NCBI GenBank assembly: GCA_965199235.1
Contig: CBDAQU010000002.1
Coordinates: forward strand, 1,550,001-1,614,000
DNA length: 64,000 bases
DNA from: BOG-908 sp965199235
GTDB lineage: Bacteria; Pseudomonadota; Alphaproteobacteria; Acetobacterales; Acetobacteraceae
Direction of reading: 5' to 3'
Part shown: positions 8,343 to 15,283 of the stretch, in pieces
How the letters are laid out: the number at the start of each line of letters is the position of its first letter
Numbering within the stretch: position 1 is the first letter of the stretch
Translations under genes and position numbers: made by a program
Notes under the pieces: generated by a model
Told to the model about the DNA's origin: nothing
Database searches by the model: none
The model's input: only the letters and a program-made list of their open reading frames with translations

Positions 8343-8455
8343 ACCGGTTTCACGCAGAATGTCCGCAAGTGGGCGGACCTCGAACCGGTCTAGGCCTTGT
8401 TTTGGCGAGCAATTTCGTCATTCCGACTATTCCAGTCTGCGTGACATTGCTCTAG
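8339..8455 (-). repeat. Dispersed intergenic repeat R1, copy B
   Basis: 117 bp bounded by CTAG on both sides (8339-8342 and 8452-8455), in reverse orientation to R1-A and R1-C. It keeps the ACGAAATTGCTCG block and the terminal hairpin (ACCGGTTC/AAACCGGT, inner GTCCGC/GCGGAC). The left CTAG carries the stop codon of the lytic transglycosylase gene. On the other strand kdpC reads nine codons into the element and stops inside it at 8427. Confidence 0.85.
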
Positions 8456-9116
8456 TGCCGCCACCGGGCGGCTGCGCGGCGTCCAGCGCCAGGTTCAGCA
8501 GCAGCACGTTGACGCGGGGAGAACCGATGAAGCCGAGCGACGGCGCCGCCGTGTGCGCGGCGAGGAGCGCCTGCACCGACGCCTCCGACATCCCGCGCGC
8601 CTTGGCGATGCGCGCCACCTGCCCGGCCGCGTTCTCGGGCGAGATGTCCGGGTCGAGGCCGGAGGCCGAACTCGTCACCATGTCGCCCGGCACCGGCGCG
8701 CCGCCCAACTTGTCCCCACCCGACTTGTCCCCACCCGACTTGTCCCCACCCGAATTGGCCCCGCCCAGCTTTGCCACGTCGGCCGTCACGCGGTCGATCA
8801 GCGTCTTGGACGTCGGACCGAGGTTGGAGGCGCCGGACTCGCTCGCATCGTAGGGCGTGGACACCTGCTTGCTGGAGTCCTTGGGGTCGGCGCCCGTCAG
8901 CGCGGAGACCCGGCCCTGGAAGTAGCGCGCGCTGGTAAAATTCTGGCCGATCAGCGAGGAGCCGACGACGCGGCCGTCGCGCGTGATCAGGCTGCCGCCG
9001 GCCTGGTGCGGGAACGCCAGTTTCCCGACCGCCGCGAAACCGAGCGGGAACACCAGCCCGGTCAGCACGGTGAACAGGGCGATCATCACGATCGCCGGAC
9101 GCAGTTGCGACATCAT
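8427..9116 (-). CDS. kdpC: Potassium-transporting ATPase KdpC subunit
   Basis: 229 residues. One N-terminal helix (PAIVMIALFTVLTGLVFPLGF) precedes a periplasmic domain with the KdpC signature SSLIGQNFT and the conserved end VARIAKARGMSEA ... SPRVNVLLLNLALD. KdpC stabilises the KdpA-KdpB complex. In the middle it has an extra low-complexity segment of three GGDKS-type units encoded by 15-bp direct repeats at 8708-8752. Its last codons run into repeat R1-B, giving a tail GTRAMSRRLE not typical of KdpC. It lies 12 bp behind kdpB. The second of two tandem ATGs (9113) is an alternative start. Confidence 0.93.
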   Translation of the reverse strand: MMSQLRPAIVMIALFTVLTGLVFPLGFAAVGKLAFPHQAGGSLITRDGRVVGSSLIGQNFTSARYFQGRVSALTGADPKDSSKQVSTPYDASESGASNLGPTSKTLIDRVTADVAKLGGANSGGDKSGGDKSGGDKLGGAPVPGDMVTSSASGLDPDISPENAAGQVARIAKARGMSEASVQALLAAHTAAPSLGFIGSPRVNVLLLNLALDAAQPPGGGTRAMSRRLE

Positions 9117-9128
9117 CGTGGCACGTCC

Positions 9129-11168
9129 TCAGGCGAAGAAATGGAAGGTGGTGAGCAGCATGTCGATGGCCTTGATGCCGACGAAGGGTGCGACGATGCC
9201 GCCAAGGCCGTAGATCAGCAGGTTGCGCTGCAGCAGCGCCGCAGCACCCACTGCGCGGAATTTTACGCCTCGCAGCGCGAGCGGCACCAGCGCCACGATG
9301 ATCAGCGCGTTGAAAATCACCGCCGACATGATCGCACTCTGCGGCGTGGACAGGTGCATGATGTTCAGCGCGCCTAGCTCCGGGTACGTCGCGACGAAGA
9401 TCGCGGGCAGGATCGCAAAGTATTTGGAAATGTCGTTGGCGATGCTGAACGTGGTCAGCGATCCGCGGGTGATCAGCAGCTGCTTGCCGATCTCCACGAT
9501 CTCGATCAGCTTGGTGGGGTCGCTGTCCAGGTCCACCATGTTGCCGGCCTCGCGCGCCGCCTGCGTGCCGGTCTGCATGGCGACGCCCACATCGGCCTGC
9601 GCCAGCGCAGGCGCGTCGTTGGTACCGTCGCCGCACATCGCGACCAGGCGGCCTTCCGCCTGCGTCTTTCTGATGTAGTCGAGCTTGTCCTGCGGGGTCG
9701 CTTCGGCGAGGAAATCGTCCACGCCCGCCTCCGTCGCGATCGCCGCAGCCGTCACCTGGTTGTCGCCGGTCACCATCACCGTGCGGATGCCCATGCGGCG
9801 CAGTTCCGCAAACCGGTCGCGTATGCCTGGCTTGACGATGTCCTTCAGCTCGATCACGCCCATCAGCCGGTTGTCGGCCAGCACGGCCAGCGGCGTGCTG
9901 CCGGCGCGCGACACGCGGTCCACCGCCTGGGTGAACGCAGCCGGCGGGGCGCCCTGGACTTGCTTGAGGATGCTGTCCACCGCACCCTTGCGCCAGGACC
10001 GGCCGGCCGAATCGAGGCCGGACACGCGCGTGTTGGCGGTGAACGCGATCAGCTGCGCGTCGGCAGGCGTGGTCAGCATCACGTTGTGGCGGTCGCGCGT
10101 GAACGTCACGATGGACCGGCCTTCTGGCGTCTCGTCGCCCAGGCTCGCATACGTGGCCGCTTCGGCGATGTCGCGCTCGCTCACCCCCGGCACGGGATAC
10201 AGCCCTGCCGCCATGCGGTTGCCGAAGGTGATGGTGCCGGTCTTGTCGAGCAGCAGCGCGTCCACGTCGCCGGCTGCTTCGACGGCACGGCCGCTGGTCG
10301 CGACCACGTTGAAGCGGATCAGCCGGTCCATGCCTGCGATGCCGATGGCCGAGAGCAGCCCGCCGATCGTGGTCGGGATCAGCGTCACCAGCAGCGCGGC
10401 CAGCACCGGGATGGCGAGCGGGGTCGCGCTGTATTTGGCGAAGCCGACGAGAGTCACGACGGCGACCAGGAAGATGATGGTCAGGCCGGCGAGCAGGATG
10501 TCGAGCGCGATCTCGTTCGGCGTCTTGCGGCGTTCCGCGCCCTCGACCAGCTTGATCATGCGGTCGATGAAAGTGTTGCCCGGGTCGGCGGTGATCCGCA
10601 CGACCAGCCAATCGGAGACGACCTGGGTGCCGCCGGTGACGGCCGAGCGGTCGCCGCCCGCCTCGCGGATCACCGGCGCGGATTCGCCCGTGATTGCACT
10701 TTCGTTGACGCTGGCGACGCCGTCGACGATTTCGCCGTCCGACGGGATCAGGTCGTTGATCTCGACCAGCACGAGGTCGCCCGCGCGCAGGTCGGGCGCG
10801 GGCACCTGCTTGACGGACGCACGGTCCTTCGGGTTGGTCAGCACCTTGGCCATCGTGTCGCTGCGGGCGGCGCGCAGGCTTTCGGCGCGTGCCCGGCCAC
10901 GCCCTTCGGCCACGGCCTCGGCGAAGGTGGCGAACAGCACTGTCAGCCACAGCCACACCGCGACGGTGATGGCGAAGGCGGCCGGCGTGCGATTGATCAG
11001 CGCTTCGATGCCGATGATCGTGGTGAGTGCGGCGACTACCTCGGTGACGAAGATCACCGGGTTGCGCATCAGCGACAGCGGATTGAGCTTGGCGAAGCTG
11101 TCGCCCATGGCGCGGAGGATGATCGTGCGGTCGAACAGGGCGATGGTGTCGGCTTTGGCGGTTGCCAT
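9129..11168 (-). CDS. kdpB: Potassium-transporting P-type ATPase, KdpB catalytic subunit
   Basis: 679 residues, normal KdpB length. The P-type ATPase landmarks are present: TGES at 160-163, the phosphorylated Asp308 in DKTGTITFGN, and a late MCGDGTNDAPALAQADVGVAM. It hydrolyses ATP to drive K+ uptake through KdpA at low external potassium. The Ser in TGES matches the site reported to be phosphorylated for inhibition in E. coli KdpB. It is separated from kdpA by 126 bp containing the AT-rich repeat R3-a; these two genes usually lie much closer. No kdpDE regulators are in the window. Confidence 0.96.
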   Translation of the reverse strand: MATAKADTIALFDRTIILRAMGDSFAKLNPLSLMRNPVIFVTEVVAALTTIIGIEALINRTPAAFAITVAVWLWLTVLFATFAEAVAEGRGRARAESLRAARSDTMAKVLTNPKDRASVKQVPAPDLRAGDLVLVEINDLIPSDGEIVDGVASVNESAITGESAPVIREAGGDRSAVTGGTQVVSDWLVVRITADPGNTFIDRMIKLVEGAERRKTPNEIALDILLAGLTIIFLVAVVTLVGFAKYSATPLAIPVLAALLVTLIPTTIGGLLSAIGIAGMDRLIRFNVVATSGRAVEAAGDVDALLLDKTGTITFGNRMAAGLYPVPGVSERDIAEAATYASLGDETPEGRSIVTFTRDRHNVMLTTPADAQLIAFTANTRVSGLDSAGRSWRKGAVDSILKQVQGAPPAAFTQAVDRVSRAGSTPLAVLADNRLMGVIELKDIVKPGIRDRFAELRRMGIRTVMVTGDNQVTAAAIATEAGVDDFLAEATPQDKLDYIRKTQAEGRLVAMCGDGTNDAPALAQADVGVAMQTGTQAAREAGNMVDLDSDPTKLIEIVEIGKQLLITRGSLTTFSIANDISKYFAILPAIFVATYPELGALNIMHLSTPQSAIMSAVIFNALIIVALVPLALRGVKFRAVGAAALLQRNLLIYGLGGIVAPFVGIKAIDMLLTTFHFFA

Positions 11169-11185
11169 TTAGGTAATCCTTAAGA

Positions 11186-11294
11186 AAGGCCTTCTTTTTT
11201 GAAAAAAGAAGCAAAAAACCTTTGTTTGGCTGTCGCAGGCATAATGACCAAAAGTTTTTTGGTCCTTTTTTTCAAAAGAGGAGTGCTTTCTTGC
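11186..11294 (-). repeat. AT-rich palindromic repeat R3-a within the kdp operon
   Basis: A markedly A/T-rich block in GC-rich surroundings, between kdpA (stop 11295) and kdpB (start 11168). It contains a perfect palindrome at 11191-11211 (CTTCTTTTTT and AAAAAAGAAG around one base) and a second hairpin, GACCAAAA/TTTTGGTC, near 11248-11266. Sequence of the same type recurs at about 36474-36530 and, in part, at 31712-31752. On the kdp transcript it could act as an attenuator or processing site that lowers kdpB and kdpC output relative to kdpA; this is inference. Confidence 0.7.
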
Positions 11295-13004
11295 TCAAAA
11301 CGTCTTCCCAGCATGCATGGAAAAATGCTCCGCCATAGGCCCAAGCGCATCGGCCGGCATGAATTGCAGCCCGCCAAGGATGATGATCACACCGACCAGC
11401 AATCCCACGAAAAGCGGACCCGTCGTCGGAAACGTGCCCGCGCTGGGCGGCAGCTTCGGCTTGGCGGCCAGCGAGCCCGCGATGGCGAGCACGGGCACCA
11501 TGAAGGCGAAGCGCCCGAAGATCATGGCACAACCCAGACCGAAATCGAGCAGCGGCGTGTCGGCGCTCAGACCCGCCATCGCACTGCCGTTGTTCTCGGT
11601 GGCCGACGACCAGGCGTAGAGCATTTCCGACAACCCGTGCGGCCCGGCGTTGCTGAGAGAGGACACCCCGTTCGGCAGCACCAGCGAGGCCCCCGCACCG
11701 CCCAGGATGAACAGGGTCAGGATCAGCACCGCCAGCATGGAGAGCTTTATCTCCTTGGCCTGCACCTTCTTGCCGAGGTATTCGGGCGTGCGCCCCACCA
11801 TCAGCCCCGCCACGAACACCGACAGCAGCGCGAACACCACGATGGTGTACAGGCCCGAGCCGACGCCGCCCGGCGTCACTTCGCCCAGCTGCATCAGGAA
11901 CATCGGCACCAGCCCGCCGAGCGGCGTGTAGCTGTCGGTGAAGCTGTCCACCGCCCCGGTGGAGGTTCCGGTGGCGCTGGTGTTGAAGGCGGAGGACAGG
12001 GCGACGCCGAAGCGCACCTCCTTGCCCTCCATGTTCCCCATCGACGCGCTGACGCCCGCATGGGTCATCAGGGGATTGCCGGCAGACTCGGCGGCGTAGG
12101 TGCCGGCGATGGCAAAGGTCAGCAGGATTGCCATCGCGTAGTAGAGCGAGCGGCCCTGCTTCTTCTCGCCCACCATGTGGCCGAGCATCAGCGGCAGCGC
12201 GAACGGTATGGACAGCAGCAGCCAGTTCTCCAGCACGTTGGTCAGCGCGGAGGGGTTCTCGAAGGGGTGGGAGCTGTTGGCGTTGAAGAACCCGCCGCCG
12301 TTGGTGCCGAACTCCTTGATCGCCTCCTGGAAGGCCACCGGCCCCAGGGCGATCGTCTGGCTGCCGCCGTCGAGCGGCGTCGCCGTCGCATAGGCGGCCA
12401 AGGTATCAGGCACACCTGCGGCGAGTAGGACGACCGCAACGAGGATGCAGACCGGCAGAAGAAGGTAGAGCGTGATCCGCGTGAGGTCGACGTAGAAATT
12501 GCCGAGCGTCTTGAGCGAGCTCCCTGTAAAGGCGCGAACCACTGCGACCGCGGCTGCGATGCCCGTCGCGGCACTGAGGAAGTTGTGAACCGTCAGGCCG
12601 AACATCTGCGCGCCGTAGGAGATCTGGCTTTCCGGCACGTAGGCCTGCCAGTTGGTGTTCGTCACGAAGCTCGCCGCCGTGTTGAACGCCAGACGCGGCG
12701 ACATCGCCGGCACGTGCTGCGGGTTGAACGGAAGCACGTCCTGAAGGCGCAGGATGGCGTACAGCAGGACGAAATGCAGCGCGTTCAGCATGATCAGCGC
12801 GAAGACGTATTCGCGCCACGTCATGCCGCGACGGGGATCGACACCGGAGAGCGCGTAGAAACCCCTCTCGACCGGCCCCAGCACAGGGGTGAGAAGAGTG
12901 CGGCCGCCGGTGAACAGGACGGCCATGTATTTGCCGAGCGGGAAGGCGGACGTGAAGACGAGCGCCAGCACGAGCGCGATCTGCGCCCAGCCGATCAGTG
13001 TCAT
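11295..13004 (-). CDS. kdpA: Potassium-transporting ATPase KdpA, K+ channel-like subunit
   Basis: 569 residues with about ten membrane segments. KdpA is related to K+ channels with four pore loops, and matching signatures are visible: SFVTNTNWQAY, KEFGTNGGGFFNANSSHPFENP and a late GLYTIVVFALLSVFVAGLMVGRTPEYLGKK. It forms the K+ selective pathway of the Kdp complex. It begins 12 bp downstream of the kdpF stop codon. The end of the gene abuts the AT-rich repeat R3-a. Confidence 0.96.
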   Translation of the reverse strand: MTLIGWAQIALVLALVFTSAFPLGKYMAVLFTGGRTLLTPVLGPVERGFYALSGVDPRRGMTWREYVFALIMLNALHFVLLYAILRLQDVLPFNPQHVPAMSPRLAFNTAASFVTNTNWQAYVPESQISYGAQMFGLTVHNFLSAATGIAAAVAVVRAFTGSSLKTLGNFYVDLTRITLYLLLPVCILVAVVLLAAGVPDTLAAYATATPLDGGSQTIALGPVAFQEAIKEFGTNGGGFFNANSSHPFENPSALTNVLENWLLLSIPFALPLMLGHMVGEKKQGRSLYYAMAILLTFAIAGTYAAESAGNPLMTHAGVSASMGNMEGKEVRFGVALSSAFNTSATGTSTGAVDSFTDSYTPLGGLVPMFLMQLGEVTPGGVGSGLYTIVVFALLSVFVAGLMVGRTPEYLGKKVQAKEIKLSMLAVLILTLFILGGAGASLVLPNGVSSLSNAGPHGLSEMLYAWSSATENNGSAMAGLSADTPLLDFGLGCAMIFGRFAFMVPVLAIAGSLAAKPKLPPSAGTFPTTGPLFVGLLVGVIIILGGLQFMPADALGPMAEHFSMHAGKTF

Positions 13005-13016
13005 ATCGAATCGTTC

Positions 13017-13103
13017 CTAGAAATCTTCCGGCCGGACGAGGGCCCAGACGAGGTAGACCAGCAGAAGCGTAGAAACCGCCCCGCCCATCACAAGATCGAG
13101 CAT
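13017..13103 (-). CDS. kdpF: KdpF, small membrane subunit of the Kdp complex
   Basis: A 28-residue single-helix peptide: MLDLVMGGAVSTLLLVYLVW followed by ALVRPEDF. The end (Y-L-V-W-A-L-V-R-P-E-D-F) is the typical KdpF ending, and the position directly ahead of kdpA is diagnostic. KdpF is a lipid-like stabiliser of the KdpABC complex. Its ATG overlaps the stop codon of the leader gene at 13103-13186. Confidence 0.9.
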   Translation of the reverse strand: MLDLVMGGAVSTLLLVYLVWALVRPEDF

Positions 13104-13186
13104 CAGATACGCTCGCACAGTTCCGCATAGGCGGCCATCAGCAGGATGGCGCCTGTGCCGAGAACGACCACCACTATGTCGGCCAT
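13103..13186 (-). CDS. Small membrane protein leading the kdp operon
   Basis: A 27-residue frame starting MADIVVVVLGTGAILLMAAY and ending AELCERI: one hydrophobic helix followed by a short charged tail. It has a strong ribosome-binding site (AAGGAGG, 9 bases before the ATG), and its TGA overlaps the kdpF ATG (TGATG), so it is very likely translated and coupled. Similar short peptides ending in (C/R)E/D-R-L/I sit ahead of kdpF in other Kdp operons. The function is unknown; an accessory or leader role is inference. Confidence 0.75.
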   Translation of the reverse strand: MADIVVVVLGTGAILLMAAYAELCERI

Positions 13187-13396
13187 CGCGCGGCGCCTCC
13201 TTGCGCCACGGCGGTTCCTAGGAGGAACGGGCATAAAAAAGCCATACGAATCGCGTTCTCGAGCGGGGCTGGGACGACACGGGGGGCCGCAGGCGGCGTC
13301 GCACACGCCGCGGGGCGACGCGAATGGGGAGTGGCCGGCGGTTGCCCGAGCCTGTATCGTCGACGGGCCGGAACGAACGCGGAAGGGTCTCTGGGT

Positions 13397-13906
13397 ATGG
13401 CTGGATCGGTCAACAAATGCATCCTGGTCGGCAATCTCGGCCGAGATCCGGAGGCCCGGACGATGCAGAACGGGGGCAAGGTCGTCTCGTTCTCCATCGC
13501 GACCAGCGAGTCGTGGAACGACAAGGGCAGCGGCGAACGTCGCGAGAAGACCCAGTGGCACCGCATCGTCATCTACGACGAGAGGATAGCCGAGGTGGCC
13601 GAGAAATACCTCAAGAAGGGCGCCAAGGTTTACATCGAAGGCCAGCTTGAGAGCCGCAAGTTCGAGAAGGACGGGGTTGAGCGCGAGGTGACCGAGGTGG
13701 TGCTGCAGCGCTTCCGCGGCGCGCTGACCATGCTGGACGGCCGCGGCGAAGGCGGAGGCGGCAGCTTCGGCGGCGAGGGCGGCGGCTACACGCCGCGCGA
13801 ACGCGCGCCGGCCGCCCGCCCCGCCGCCGCAGCCAGCCGGTCCGGCGGGGGTGCGCCCTCCTGGGAGCCGGCCGGCGGCGACCTGGACGACGAGATACCG
13901 TTCTAG
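13397..13906 (+). CDS. ssb: Single-stranded DNA-binding protein
   Basis: 169 residues. An N-terminal OB-fold (about 1-112) starts MAGSVNKCILVGNLGRDPE and includes VVSFSIATSESW and GAKVYIEGQLESRKFE. A Gly/Pro/Ala-rich linker follows, then the acidic tip DLDDEIPF, which binds partner proteins. It coats single-stranded DNA in replication, recombination and repair. It is divergent from the kdp operon. The stop codon is the TAG of the CTAG (13903-13906) that begins repeat R2-B. No SOS box is obvious in the 210 bp upstream. Confidence 0.96.
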   Translation: MAGSVNKCILVGNLGRDPEARTMQNGGKVVSFSIATSESWNDKGSGERREKTQWHRIVIYDERIAEVAEKYLKKGAKVYIEGQLESRKFEKDGVEREVTEVVLQRFRGALTMLDGRGEGGGGSFGGEGGGYTPRERAPAARPAAAASRSGGGAPSWEPAGGDLDDEIPF

Positions 13907-14009
13907 AGCATGATCGCTTCAGGCTGATCTTCAACCACGATAAACATGCTCGCTAAAGCAAGGAGCTGGAGCCTGATCGCTTCGGCTACCAGAAGCGATC
14001 ACGCTCCAG
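13903..14009 (+). repeat. Dispersed intergenic repeat R2, copy B
   Basis: 107 bp, from CTAG at 13903 to CCAG at 14006, nearly identical to R2-A (4332-4438). The left border is the ssb stop codon. It keeps the terminal inverted repeats and the hairpin around GAGCCTGATCGCTTC, here with one changed base in the right arm (GATCACGCTC). It probably serves as the ssb terminator structure. A reading frame through it joins the next gene in frame, but this is not taken as coding. Confidence 0.85.
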
Positions 14010-14068
14010 CCGACCCCATGCCGCCGGCCGTGACGGACATGCCGGACGCCTGGCTTTCCGCCTCGATC

Positions 14069-15190
14069 ATGAGCGTGGCTTGCCAGCCCGACGCCGCGCC
14101 AAGGCGGGCGATGGCGGTTGCTGCCGTGCTGGCGCTGTCGGCCTGTGCGGCGCCGCCGCCCGCGGCGCCGGACCCGACGGGCCTTGCCAGCGCCGACATG
14201 CTCCTCGTGCTGACCGCCTACCACGCGTCCGGCGCCAGGCCGGTTGCCGGACTGACGGTGGCCCAGGCCCGCAACCAGCCGACGATCGCCGATGCGGCGG
14301 TCAGCGTCGCCCAGCAGGCCGGTGTGCCGGCCAAGATGATCGTGGCCGAGGTGACCGACATAGAAATCCAGGGCGCCGCCGGCCCGCTGGCCGCCAGGGT
14401 CTACAACCCCAAGACGGCGCATAGCCCTGCCCCCGTCATCCTGTATTTCCACGGCGGCGGCTGGGTGACCGGTACGCTGGACACCGACGACGCTTCCGAC
14501 CGGGCACTGGCAGAGGAGACCGGCGCCATCGTCGTGTCCGTGGCCTACCGCCTGGCCCCGGAAGCCAGGTTTCCCGCCGCCCAGGACGACGCCAACGCGT
14601 CCTATCGCTGGCTGCTGGAGAACGCGGCCGGCATCGGCGCGGACCCCAAGCGCATCGCGCTGGCCGGGGACAGCGCCGGCGGCAACCTGGCCATCGATAC
14701 CGCCATCTGGGCGCGCGACAGCGGGATGCCGGCGCCGCTGCACCAGCTGCTGATCTACCCGGTGGTGGGCACGGACCTGACCACGCAATCCTACGCCGAG
14801 ACCGCGAACGCCGTGCCGCTGAACCGGGCCGCCGTGCAATGGTACCTCGCCCACTTCACCGGCAGCGCCGCCGACCTGCGGGACAGGCGGCTGAACGTCA
14901 TCGCCGACGCCGACCTGCACGGCCTGCCGCCGACCACCATCGTCTCTGCGCAGATCGACCCCCTGCGGTCGGAGGGCGAGGCGCTGGGCCAGAAGCTGCA
15001 GGCCTCGGGCGTGCCGGTGGAGCAGCGCACCTATCCAGGAGTCACGCACGAGTTCTTCGGCATGGGCGCCACCGTGGTACAGGCACGGCAGGCCGAGGAG
15101 TTCGCCGCCATGCGCCTGGACGCCTCCTTCGCCGCTGCCGCCCCGCCTGCCCCCAAGCGCCACGTCCGCCACCGCCACCATACAGGCTGA
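14069..15190 (+). CDS. Alpha/beta hydrolase of the HSL (esterase/lipase) family, probably a lipoprotein
   Basis: 373 residues from the ATG at 14069. The N-terminus resembles a lipoprotein signal ending LSACAAPPP. The catalytic domain has the HGGGW oxyanion motif of the hormone-sensitive lipase family, the nucleophile motif GDSAGG, the acid in AQIDPLRSEG and the His in GVTHEFFGM. It should hydrolyse short acyl esters in the cell envelope; the substrate is unknown. A basic tail (PKRHVRHRHHTG) ends the protein. The frame is open back into R2-B, so the start is uncertain; an ATG at 14110 is an alternative. Confidence 0.82.
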   Translation: MSVACQPDAAPRRAMAVAAVLALSACAAPPPAAPDPTGLASADMLLVLTAYHASGARPVAGLTVAQARNQPTIADAAVSVAQQAGVPAKMIVAEVTDIEIQGAAGPLAARVYNPKTAHSPAPVILYFHGGGWVTGTLDTDDASDRALAEETGAIVVSVAYRLAPEARFPAAQDDANASYRWLLENAAGIGADPKRIALAGDSAGGNLAIDTAIWARDSGMPAPLHQLLIYPVVGTDLTTQSYAETANAVPLNRAAVQWYLAHFTGSAADLRDRRLNVIADADLHGLPPTTIVSAQIDPLRSEGEALGQKLQASGVPVEQRTYPGVTHEFFGMGATVVQARQAEEFAAMRLDASFAAAAPPAPKRHVRHRHHTG

Positions 15191-15283
15191 GCGCGACACC
15201 CGGCTTTGCCGGGCGGTTGACGGTTTGGCACCGGCGCGCCGCCCATGTAGAACGCCCCACCGACACCCTAGGCAACCACGACC

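Noticed and set aside
8452..11214. A 920-codon frame overlapping kdpB and kdpC on the same strand
   Set aside because: Alternative frame of clear kdpB and kdpC; Arg-rich low-complexity translation.
13214..13228. GTTCCT/AGGAAC palindrome upstream of the kdp operon as an operator
   Set aside because: Arms are only 6 bp and overlap the region near the ribosome-binding site; no related copy was found.
13340..13396. SOS box upstream of ssb
   Set aside because: GGAACGAACG has adjacent GAAC units but not the GAAC-N7-GAAC spacing.
13946..14068. Extension of the hydrolase gene into repeat R2-B
   Set aside because: The added residues come from the repeat, whose other copy (4332-4438) is intergenic between unrelated genes; the lipoprotein-like signal starts downstream.
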